Part shown: positions 36,269 through 44,700 of the stretch, piece after piece
Position numbering within the stretch: position 1 is the stretch's first letter
Layout: each line of letters begins with the position of its first letter
NCBI RefSeq assembly: GCF_030122845.1
Contig: NZ_CP126084.1
Coordinates: forward strand, 620,001 to 684,000
Length of the DNA: 64,000 nucleotides
Direction of reading: 5' to 3'
Origin: Paenibacillus woosongensis
GTDB lineage: Bacteria > Bacillota > Bacilli > Paenibacillales > Paenibacillaceae
Notes under the pieces: model-generated
Databases searched by the model: none
Seen by the model: the letters and a program-made list of their open reading frames with translations, nothing else
Told to the model about the DNA's origin: nothing
Program-made: the position numbers and the translations under genes

Positions 36269-38587
36269 TTAAACTCTCACAGACGATCTTGCATACTGGA
36301 CTTCGCCCAGGCCGCCGATCGTGTAGCTCCGGTCGTAAATGACAATCGCTGCCGGCGTCTCGGTTTCGTTGGTGACCGTGATGCTGTCTTCGGTTACGCT
36401 GACGTTCAGGCGGGCTCCCCGGAACATGACCTTGAACGAGAAGGCGGTCCAATGGGAAGGGACGAATGGATGCAGCTGCAGCGCTCCGTCTTTTACCTTC
36501 AAGCCGCCGAATCCTTGAACGACGGACATCCATGTGCCAGCCATGCTCGTGATATGCAGACCGTCCTCGGTATCGTTATTGTAATTATCGAGATCCAGGC
36601 GCGCGGTGCGAAGGTACATTTCGTAAGCCTTCTCCTGGTAGCCCAACTCGCAGGCAATGATGGCATGAAGGCATGGTGATAGGGAAGACTCGTGCACTGT
36701 CAGCGGCTCATAGAAATCGAAATTACGCTTCTTTGTCTCCAGGTCGAACTGGTCGCCCAGGAAATAAACCCCCTGCAGCACATCGGCTTGCTTGATGAAG
36801 CAGGAGCGGAGAATCCGGTCCCAGGACCAGTTCTGGTTCAGCGGCAGGTCCTCTGGATTCAGGTCTTTGACCGGGATAATGTCCTTATCGAGGAAGCCGT
36901 CCTGCTGCAGGAAGACGCCGCGCTCCTCATCGTATGGATAGTACATATTATCGATAATTTCGTTCCACTTGGCGATCTCCTCGTCCTTCAGCTCCAGCTT
37001 GCCGACAAGCTCTGCATAACGGGCCTGTTCATGCTCCTTCAGATAGTTCATGACTTCCTGGGTATATTCCAGCGTCCAGACAGCAATCCGGTTCGTGTAC
37101 CAGTTGTTGTTGACGTTGTTCTCGTATTCGTTTGGCCCCGTAACGCCGAGCATGACATACTTACCCTTGTCCTTGGAGAAATTGACGCGCTCTTCCCAGA
37201 AGCGGGAAATTTCCACGAGCACCTCCAGGCCGTATTGGCCGAGATACGATTTATCCCCAGTATAGTTGACGTAGTTGTAAATCGCGTACGCGATTGCTCC
37301 GTTGCGGTGGATTTCCTCGAACGTAATTTCCCACTCGTTATGACATTCCTCACCGTTCATCGTTACCATCGGATAGAGGGCGCCTTTGGCAAAGCCGAGC
37401 TTGCGGGCGTTCTCCTTCGCCTTCTCCAGATGCTTGTAGCGGTAGATGAGCAGGTTGCGGGCAATGCTGGAATCCGCGGTGCTGAGATAGAACGGCAGGC
37501 AGTAGGCTTCCGTATCCCAGTAGGTGCTGCCGCCGTATTTTTCACCTGTAAAGCCTTTAGGCCCGATGTTCAGACGGTCGTCATCGCCGGTATAGGTCTG
37601 ATTCAATTGGAAAATATTGAAGCGAATCGCCTGCTGCGCGGACTCGTCGCCTTCGATAATAATGTCGCTTTCGCTCCATTTCGCGGCCCAGGTATCGACC
37701 TGTTCGCGAAGCAGCGTGTCGAATCCAGCTTCTTTCGCCTCGGTTAGCGATTTCGTACCGGCCTCTGCCAGCTGGCCTAGACCATGGTTGCGGGAAGTAA
37801 CGTTAGCTACATATTTGTACAAAGTGATCTGTTCACCAGCGGCCGCCTCAACGGCCACTTCACTGGAAACGAATTTCTCGCGTTCCTTGAGGGACGGGGT
37901 GAAATCCAGCTTGTTTCCGTCTTTGAAAACATCAAACGCCATCACCGAGGTGACATGGAAATCGAGCTTCTTCGTCTTCAGCGTCAGGTAGGAAATGTCC
38001 GCTGCCGCCGCTTTTTCTACTTCCAGCCAAAATTTCTCGTCGTAGTTCGAGTCTTTATTCTGCACATCCCCGTCGAGGTAAGGCACGAGGCGGATCGTAC
38101 CGCTGAAGTTCAGCGGTGTAATCGCATAGCGAATCGCTCCGATTTCATGGCGGGCCATGCTGACAAAACGCAGCGCCTCTACCTGAACTTGCTTGCCATC
38201 CTCAAGCTCCGCATTGAAGCGGCGGGATAAGGTGCCTTCCTTCATGTTCAACTCGCGAACGAAATCGCTGACTTTGCATTTAGCAAGATCGAGTTCGATG
38301 CCTTCAAGGAAAACGTTGATTCCGATCCAGTTCGTACTATTCAGCACTTTGGCAAAATATTCGGGATATCCATTTTTCCACCAGCCGACACGCGTCTTGT
38401 CCGGGTAATAGACCCCGGCCATGTAGCTGCCTTGCAGGGATGAGCCGCTGTATTTCTCTTCGAAGTTGGCGCGTTGGCCCATAAATCCGTTGCCGATGCT
38501 GAATATGCTTTCGGATATTTCATGCGTCGATGGATCGAAGGACTCCTCGATAATCGACCATCCATTGATTTTCAGATATTGTCTCAC
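36269..38587 (-). CDS. mapA: Maltose phosphorylase, glycoside hydrolase family 65
   Basis: 772 residues, cytoplasmic. It converts maltose and phosphate to beta-glucose 1-phosphate and glucose. The general acid Glu487 in GVTGPNEYENN has the same number as in the Lactobacillus brevis enzyme, and the phosphate loop DGLHITSMAGTWMSVVQGFGG matches maltose phosphorylases. YGGSTYWDTEAYCLPFYL is also family-typical. It lies 82 bp downstream of the beta-phosphoglucomutase gene on the same strand, so product and next enzyme are co-produced. Trehalose or kojibiose phosphorylase are the alternatives; the starch context favours maltose. Confidence 0.9.
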   Translation of the reverse strand: MRQYLKINGWSIIEESFDPSTHEISESIFSIGNGFMGQRANFEEKYSGSSLQGSYMAGVYYPDKTRVGWWKNGYPEYFAKVLNSTNWIGINVFLEGIELDLAKCKVSDFVRELNMKEGTLSRRFNAELEDGKQVQVEALRFVSMARHEIGAIRYAITPLNFSGTIRLVPYLDGDVQNKDSNYDEKFWLEVEKAAAADISYLTLKTKKLDFHVTSVMAFDVFKDGNKLDFTPSLKEREKFVSSEVAVEAAAGEQITLYKYVANVTSRNHGLGQLAEAGTKSLTEAKEAGFDTLLREQVDTWAAKWSESDIIIEGDESAQQAIRFNIFQLNQTYTGDDDRLNIGPKGFTGEKYGGSTYWDTEAYCLPFYLSTADSSIARNLLIYRYKHLEKAKENARKLGFAKGALYPMVTMNGEECHNEWEITFEEIHRNGAIAYAIYNYVNYTGDKSYLGQYGLEVLVEISRFWEERVNFSKDKGKYVMLGVTGPNEYENNVNNNWYTNRIAVWTLEYTQEVMNYLKEHEQARYAELVGKLELKDEEIAKWNEIIDNMYYPYDEERGVFLQQDGFLDKDIIPVKDLNPEDLPLNQNWSWDRILRSCFIKQADVLQGVYFLGDQFDLETKKRNFDFYEPLTVHESSLSPCLHAIIACELGYQEKAYEMYLRTARLDLDNYNNDTEDGLHITSMAGTWMSVVQGFGGLKVKDGALQLHPFVPSHWTAFSFKVMFRGARLNVSVTEDSITVTNETETPAAIVIYDRSYTIGGLGEVQYARSSVRV

Positions 38588-38669
38588 GATAACCAGACTC
38601 CTTTAATCATATGATGAAGTAACAATTACACTTACATACGGACGAGTAAGGCAGCTGAAGCAGGCTGAT

Positions 38670-39332
38670 CTAACGGGCGAGGCTCAGCTCCTTAAGGCGT
38701 TCTATTGTCATTTCCTGCAGCGAAGATACGACCAGCTCGGCCTGGCCCAGCGTTGCGGGCGAGCCGATGCCAACGCAGCTCATCCCGGCCCTATGCGCTG
38801 CTTCCACCCCGGCTTCGGCATCTTCAAAGACAATACATTGCTCCGGTGGGACGGAGAGGGCCGCCGCTCCAAGCAGGAATACCTCCGGATCGGGTTTGGC
38901 ATTCGTCGTGTGTGTTCCATCGATGATTGCATCGAAATACGGGGTAAGGCCGGTATTGTCAAGAATGGTCATGGCATTCTTGCTGGCCGACCCGAGTGCC
39001 GTCTTCAGCCCGTTCTCCTGGCAGGCTTTAAGAAAATCCAGCGCCCCCGGCAATATTTCCGTATGATCCATTTTGGAAATGGATTCGAAGTACCAGTTAT
39101 TTTTCCGCTCGGCAAGCTCGTATTTCTTGGCGTTATCGAACTGCAGGCCGCCAACGCTGAGCAGAATGTCCAGGGATGCCATACGGCTGACGCCCTTCAG
39201 TTTCTCGTTATCCTGTTCGGTGAACGTGAATCCGAGCTCTTCCGCGAGCCGTTTCCAGGCCAGGTAATGGTACTTGGCAGTATCGACGAGGACGCCGTCC
39301 AGGTCGAAAAGACATGCTTTGATTGAGGTCAC
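38670..39332 (-). CDS. pgmB: Beta-phosphoglucomutase
   Basis: 220 residues from GTG 39332, preceded on the minus strand by AAAGGAGG; an in-frame ATG at 39401 would add an unrelated hydrophobic stretch. HAD fold with nucleophile Asp10 and acid/base Asp12 in FDLDGVLVDTAKYHYLAWK, TALGSASKNA, DGTHTTNAKPDPEVFL and VFEDAEAGVEAA. The enzyme turns beta-glucose 1-phosphate from maltose phosphorylase into glucose 6-phosphate. A GCAAACGTTTGA operator 19 bp upstream of the start supports MalR control of pgmB-mapA. Confidence 0.93.
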   Translation of the reverse strand: MTSIKACLFDLDGVLVDTAKYHYLAWKRLAEELGFTFTEQDNEKLKGVSRMASLDILLSVGGLQFDNAKKYELAERKNNWYFESISKMDHTEILPGALDFLKACQENGLKTALGSASKNAMTILDNTGLTPYFDAIIDGTHTTNAKPDPEVFLLGAAALSVPPEQCIVFEDAEAGVEAAHRAGMSCVGIGSPATLGQAELVVSSLQEMTIERLKELSLAR

Positions 39333-39348
39333 AACCTCTCCTCCTTTA

Positions 39349-39364
39349 GCGCAAACGTTTGAAC
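39349..39364. promoter_or_regulatory. Probable MalR operator of pgmB-mapA
   Basis: GCGCAAACGTTTGAAC contains GCAAACGTTTGA, the best match in the window to the near-palindromic GCAAACGTTTGC sites bound by MalR-type LacI proteins. Confidence 0.7.
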
Positions 39365-39423
39365 AAAAGAATAAAAAATAAATGAAGCAGCAGGGCTTCA
39401 ATTATTTCTTCATCATTCCCCGC

Positions 39424-40455
39424 TTACGGGCGGACGGAATGGATGGACGATTCACGGATCATCAATCGATGCGGAATGATCTGACGCTTCTGGTAGGAGG
39501 CGTCCTGATTATTCTTGATCGACTGGATAAGTATCTGGGAAGCGGTATATCCCAAGTTGTAGATGCCGATATCCACACTGCTCAGCGGCGGGGTCGATAA
39601 TTCGGACAAAGGTATATTGTTAAAGCTCACCAGGCACAAATCTTCGGGCACTTTATAGTTAAGCTCATGCAGGCCGCGCAAAATACCGAAGGCGACGACA
39701 TCATCGATCAAGACGAGGGCAGTCGGCCGATTCGGAAGATTCATGAAGAACGACATGGCCCGGTAGCCGCTTTCCTGCAGAAATTCTCCTTCAACGATCC
39801 ATTCGGGGCGGGATTCCAGTCCAGCGTCAGCAAGGGCTTTCATGTAGCCTTTCAGCCGGTCCTTCGAGACGACAAGCTCCGGCGGGCCGCTGACAAAGCC
39901 GATCCGTTCATGTCCAAGCGAAATCAGGTGCTTCGTTGCATCATAGGATGCCTGAACGTTGTCGGTGTCTACGGACAGAATGTCGGGATATTTGTCGCTC
40001 CGCCCGATTAGGACGAAGGGATGGCCATGCTCTTTCAGGAAATCGATGACCGGATCGTCCGTTCTGGAGTAGAGCAGAATGACCCCATCGACTCTGCGTC
40101 CGTTAAGCAATCTGGAGACGCCTTCGACTTCCTCCTTCTCATTGGCTCCCGAGCTGATGAGTACATCATATCCCAAACGGCTTGCCTGGGTGACGATGCC
40201 GCGGATCAATTCCATAAAGAAATAATTCGAGAACAATTCTTCAGCCGATTTCGGAAGCATGATGCATATGCTGTTCGTTGTCTTCGATACCAGACTCTTC
40301 GCCATAATGTTGGGATGGTAGCCAAGCTGCTCCATAATGGCTCTTACTTTCTGGGAAGTCTCCGTGCTGATTCTTGGATGATTGGACAGCACCCGGGACA
40401 CGGTGGAGGGAGATACTCCGGCCTTTCTTGCAACGTCTTTAATGGTTACAGCCAT
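39424..40455 (-). CDS. malR: LacI-family regulator of maltose/maltodextrin genes (MalR-like)
   Basis: 343 residues. The DNA-binding helix-turn-helix is TIKDVARKAGVSPSTVSRVLSNHPRIS (residues 4-30) and the hinge NIMAKSLVSKTTNSI. The ligand domain (FFMELIRGIVTQASRLGYDVLIS, GVILLYSRTDDPVI, RIGFVSGPPELVVSKDRLKGY, FGILRGLHEL) is that of MalR repressors of Gram-positive bacteria. It is located between pgmB-mapA and the amylopullulanase. Operator-like sites stand at its own promoter (40469-40484) and at each neighbouring starch operon, so it is the likely regional repressor. Maltose or maltodextrin as inducer is inferred. Confidence 0.85.
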   Translation of the reverse strand: MAVTIKDVARKAGVSPSTVSRVLSNHPRISTETSQKVRAIMEQLGYHPNIMAKSLVSKTTNSICIMLPKSAEELFSNYFFMELIRGIVTQASRLGYDVLISSGANEKEEVEGVSRLLNGRRVDGVILLYSRTDDPVIDFLKEHGHPFVLIGRSDKYPDILSVDTDNVQASYDATKHLISLGHERIGFVSGPPELVVSKDRLKGYMKALADAGLESRPEWIVEGEFLQESGYRAMSFFMNLPNRPTALVLIDDVVAFGILRGLHELNYKVPEDLCLVSFNNIPLSELSTPPLSSVDIGIYNLGYTASQILIQSIKNNQDASYQKRQIIPHRLMIRESSIHSVRP

Positions 40456-40468
40456 AATGACCTCCTGT

Positions 40469-40484
40469 GGAACCGTTTGCTTTA
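40469..40484. promoter_or_regulatory. Probable MalR operator at the malR promoter
   Basis: GGAACCGTTTGCTTTA; the opposite strand reads GCAAACGGTT. It lies 14 bp upstream of the malR start, suggesting autoregulation. Confidence 0.55.
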
Positions 40485-40687
40485 CACTGTAATCTTAATC
40501 TAAAGGCTAGTGAAAGTAAATAGATAATCCCCGACAAAATACCATGTTCAGCGGCATATTTATTAAAAAAGTTCTGTTTTTCAGAAATCCGGATAAAAAG
40601 AAGTGCTGGTTTTAGATATGAAGGAAAATTAAAGAAAACCGGAGAAAAATCAAGAAAAATACATAAATGCTGTAGTAAACGACTTAT

Positions 40688-40717
40688 GCAAACGTTTTAA
40701 TTGAGTTAAGCGCTTAA
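40688..40717. promoter_or_regulatory. Paired operators upstream of the amylopullulanase
   Basis: GCAAACGTTTTAA (40688-40700, MalR-like) is followed after five bases by TTAAGCGCTTAA (40706-40717), the core of the palindrome found upstream of the pullulanase. Two LacI proteins may therefore meet here. Confidence 0.6.
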
Positions 40718-40735
40718 GTTATATTGTTAATGCAG

Positions 40736-40749
40736 ATATAGCGCTTACA
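40736..40749 (-). promoter_or_regulatory. Candidate cre site upstream of the amylopullulanase
   Basis: The minus strand reads TGTAAGCGCTATAT, matching 12 of 14 positions of the cre consensus TGWAAGCGYTWNCA. Confidence 0.55.
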
Positions 40750-40788
40750 TAAAATTCGGGAGCCATACAGGAAATTTTCGATCGTTCA

Positions 40789-40804
40789 TGGTAACGTTTG
40801 CGCA
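40789..40804. promoter_or_regulatory. Third MalR-like site upstream of the amylopullulanase
   Basis: TGGTAACGTTTGCGCA carries the half TAACGTTTGC, similar to the other MalR-like sites, 121 bp before the start codon. Confidence 0.5.
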
Positions 40805-40924
40805 TTGAAATTTTGGATAGCGGTGTGAGACATGGCGCGGAAAGGGGGCGTTCATCCAGCTGAAGCTTCGAGGCAATCATCTGGTCCACAAAATTCTATG
40901 GTCAGGGAAGGGAGTCTATTGCTT

Positions 40925-41767
40925 ATGGATTATAAAAAGCCATTTCGTGTCGTTGCATTAAGCTTAGCCGTGCTGTTGTTGGTTAACCTGCTTGGAATGA
41001 GTCAAGCGTCCGGTCAAGCTAATTCGCAGTTATGGACGGCCTCACAGCAAGGAGTACAGAACCAGGAGCCAAGCCTGATGTTCCATCCGGACGGGGCTGT
41101 AACCATAACCGGAATCACGGAAGCGGGCAAGCTGTACGTGGTGGGGGACTTTGCGGCATCGGGTTGGACTCATTTTATAGAAATGACAGCAGTAAGCACT
41201 TACACCGAGAATGGAACCCGAATGAATGTGTATTCATACACTATCCCGAAAACGGATTTTATCGCGAATAAAGGTGTCGTCGAATATAAATTTTCAACTG
41301 CAGATGGAGATTGGAACGCTTCCTACGCCGATCCTCGCAACGTCTCCAGGATCAGCGTAAATTCTGCCATTCATAGCTTAAGCGTTCGGGATCATGCAGG
41401 GCATCCGCCAGGAAAAGAAGTGGTCACAGGGCAATCCCTTGACCTGCGGGCGGTTAGAATTCTCGCGGATGGCACACCACTGGATTTCACGGACTATGCT
41501 GTCTGGTCGTCCAGCCAGCCGGGTGAGATTTCGGTTGCCGGCGGCAAAGTGCAGGTTGCCGATCACGCCGCGGCTGGAGCGAGCACGGTCATATCGGCCG
41601 TGTATGAGGATATCGTAACTCAACTTGACCTGAAGGTTGTCGATCGGATTGTGGCCAGCCCAGTCATTAACGGGGACGGAACCGTGACCTTTAATAACAA
41701 TACCTATACAGGAAACGAGCTGTATGTCATCGGATTCGATGAACGGCTGGTCCCCGGAGCAGAGTGA
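40925..41767 (+). CDS. Amylopullulanase fragment 1: signal peptide and N-terminal modules
   Basis: ATG 40925 follows GGAAGGGAG by ten bases. Residues 1-32 are a signal peptide (FRVVALSLAVLLLVNLLGMSQASG). Next comes a starch-binding E-set-like module (VTITGITEAGKLYVVGDFAASGWTHF ... YADPRN) and an Ig-like domain (ADGTPLDFTDYAVWSSSQPGEISVAGGKVQVADHAAAGASTVISAVYEDI). The frame ends with an artificial tail after LYVIG because of the extra base at ~41724. By itself it would be a secreted 280-residue protein without catalytic activity. Confidence 0.75.
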   Translation: MDYKKPFRVVALSLAVLLLVNLLGMSQASGQANSQLWTASQQGVQNQEPSLMFHPDGAVTITGITEAGKLYVVGDFAASGWTHFIEMTAVSTYTENGTRMNVYSYTIPKTDFIANKGVVEYKFSTADGDWNASYADPRNVSRISVNSAIHSLSVRDHAGHPPGKEVVTGQSLDLRAVRILADGTPLDFTDYAVWSSSQPGEISVAGGKVQVADHAAAGASTVISAVYEDIVTQLDLKVVDRIVASPVINGDGTVTFNNNTYTGNELYVIGFDERLVPGAE

Positions 41768-44700
41768 GGTCATGACGCTGGATGGGGCAGGGGTATTCTC
41801 GGCCACGATGGCCTTGGCGCCAGGCTCGTATTCTTATAAATTCAATTCGAGCCGCCTGCAGTGGGCGGATAATTTTGCCGATCTGCTAAATCCTCTCCAG
41901 CTTGACGGCAACTCTGTTGTTCATGTTCCCGGCATTCAAATCGGGGGACCGGATACCGTCGCCAAGGGAAGTTCCCTGGAGCTGAAGGCTGCGCTTGTCC
42001 AGCCCTCTGGGACAACGGAACACGTGTCCCCGCAATGGTCCTTGAAGGAGAGCGGATTGGCCGGGATCTCGATTTCCGGGAGCAGGCTGGTCATCGCGGA
42101 CGATGCGGTGGGGACTAGTTTTACGATCGTTGCCGAGCATGCGGGAAACCGCAGCGAGAAGGAGGTTACTGTAGCTTCTGGACTGTACACCTTCAACTTG
42201 CATTACTTCCGTTACGACGGCAAGCAAAACGACTGGAATATGTGGATTTGGCCGGAGGGCAAGGATGGCAGCGGCTATTCCTTTACCGGTGTAGATGCGG
42301 ACGGATTTGCGGTCGGAACGTATGCCTCCGTCTCACCCAAAATCGGCGTTCTGACGCGCCTGAGTGTTCCGGGTAATGACTGGAGCGCGCAGGAGATGGA
42401 CCGGAAGGTGGAAATGCCTGCTGGCCAGACCGCTGTTGACGTGTACCTGGTGGAGAACGACCCGAAGGTGTATTTTGCTAAGCCGGATACCTCGCCGAAG
42501 TTCAGTGCAGTTATGGCTGACACCGTGGATACATTGATTGCTGAAGCCAGCAGCGAAATCGCCGAGGCGGACCTGAGTACGGTTCAGCTGACGGACATTA
42601 CGAGTGGCAGCCGTAAGCTGTCCGTAAGCACCGCTAAGCTTAGCGGCCGTAAGCTTAAAATTACATTGAACGATGCGCAGGAATTCGACGTGACGCATCA
42701 ATATACACTAGAGACGGCACACTTGGCGCCAACTTTGGTGACGATGCGCAAAATTCTGGACGATCCGTCGTTCTACTACGACGGCAACGACCTCGGGTTA
42801 ACCTACACGCAATCAGGCAGCACGTTCAAGATATGGGCGCCTACCGCAGCCAAAGTCAGCGTATCGCTGTACAGCGGCGCTGGTAATTATAACGGGAACG
42901 GCCTTGTCACCGATCATGGGGGCGGTTCGGAGCACTTGCTAAACCGTTCGGCAAACGGCGTCTGGTCGGGCGCGGTGTCCGGCGATTTGAAAGGGCAATT
43001 TTATATGTACAAGGTCGAGTTTGCGGATGGAACGGTCAATTATGCGGTAGATCCGTATGCGGTGGCCGTGTCGGCGAACGGGCAGCGCAGCGCCATCATT
43101 GATCTTCAAGATACGAACCCCGCGGGATGGACGCCAGAGAAGAAGCCGCAGCTGGTGGAGCCTGCCGATGCGGTGCTGTATGAGCTGCATATTCGCGATT
43201 TCTCGATCAGTCCGGATTCGGGAATGACGCATAAGGGTAAATACCAAGCTTTTACGGAGAGAGGAACGAAGACTTCCCAGGGGCTTCCTACGGGGATCGA
43301 TCACTTAAAAGCGCTCGGAGTCACGCATGTACATCTGCTGCCGGCCTATGACTTCAAGACAGTGAACGAGCTGGCGGTGGACGATCCGTCCTCCGATGCT
43401 CCGAAATACAATTGGGGCTACGATCCGCAGAACTATAACGTCCCCGAAGGATCTTATTCTAGCGATCCCAGCGATCCTGCAGCGAGAATTCGAGAATTCA
43501 AGGAGATGGTGCAGAGTCTGCATGACGAAGGCATCGGGGTCGTGATGGACGTTGTATACAACCATACCTTCTCCATTGAAGACGGTCCTTTCAACAAAAT
43601 CGTCCCAGGCTACTATTATCGGACGACGGACGCTGGGACGTATTCCAATGCCACGGGAGTCGGCAATGAAATTGCCTCGGAGCGCCCGATGGTCAGTAAA
43701 TATATTCGCGAGTCCGTGAAATATTGGGCCGAGGAGTACGCCGTAGACGGCTTCCGGTTCGATCTTATGGGTCTGATCGATATCGATACGATGAAGGACG
43801 TAACAAGCGAGCTGCATCAGGAGGTAGACCCCAGCCTGATCGTGTATGGAGAGCCATGGGATATGGGGCCCACGCCGCTGCGGCAGAGCTTGAAGACGAT
43901 TAAGGGCTCGCAGCGAAATCAAGGCTTTGCGGTGTTTAACGATGATGTCCGCGGCGCGATCAAAGGGGATAGCGACGGCACGGGCAAAGGCTTCGCTACG
44001 GGCGAGCCCGGCCAGGAGGCCGCCGTTGTCACCGGAGTTAAGGGGGCGACGGATTCTTTTGCGGCTAAGCCTTCGGAAGCGATCAATTACGTTACCGCCC
44101 ATGACAATTTGAATCTGTGGGACAAAATCGTCAGAACACAGGGGCTGGACACCGACCTGGGCATGTTGAACATTCGAGACGGCGTGCTGGAGGGCGGAGG
44201 CAGCGTCGAGGACGCGGTAGCCGCTGCGCAGCCGCATAAGTATGTTGGCACGGGAGAGGACGTGTTCGACAACGAGACGGTAAGACGCTCGCTGCTGGCA
44301 AACGGAATTGTACTTACCTCGCAGGGTTTGCCGTTCCTGCATGCGGGCGATGAGCTGCTGCGCTCCAAATACGGCGACCATAACAGCTATCGGAGTCCGG
44401 ATGCGGTCAATCAGATCCGCTGGGACAACAAGGATAATTTCAGCCGGGTATTTGATTACTATCAGGGCTTGATCGAGCTGCGCAAGAGCCATCCGGCCTT
44501 CCGGATGAACTCGAAGGAAGCCATTGCTAAGCATTTGCAGGTGACGAAAAGCGATGGCAGCATCGTGTCGTTTCAATTGAAGGATTATGCAAACGGTGAC
44601 ACCTGGAACAACATCATCGTCATTTACAATGCCAACAAAACGGCCCAGACCGTCAAGCTTCCCAGTGGGTCAGCCTGGAACATCGTTGTCGATGACCGGT

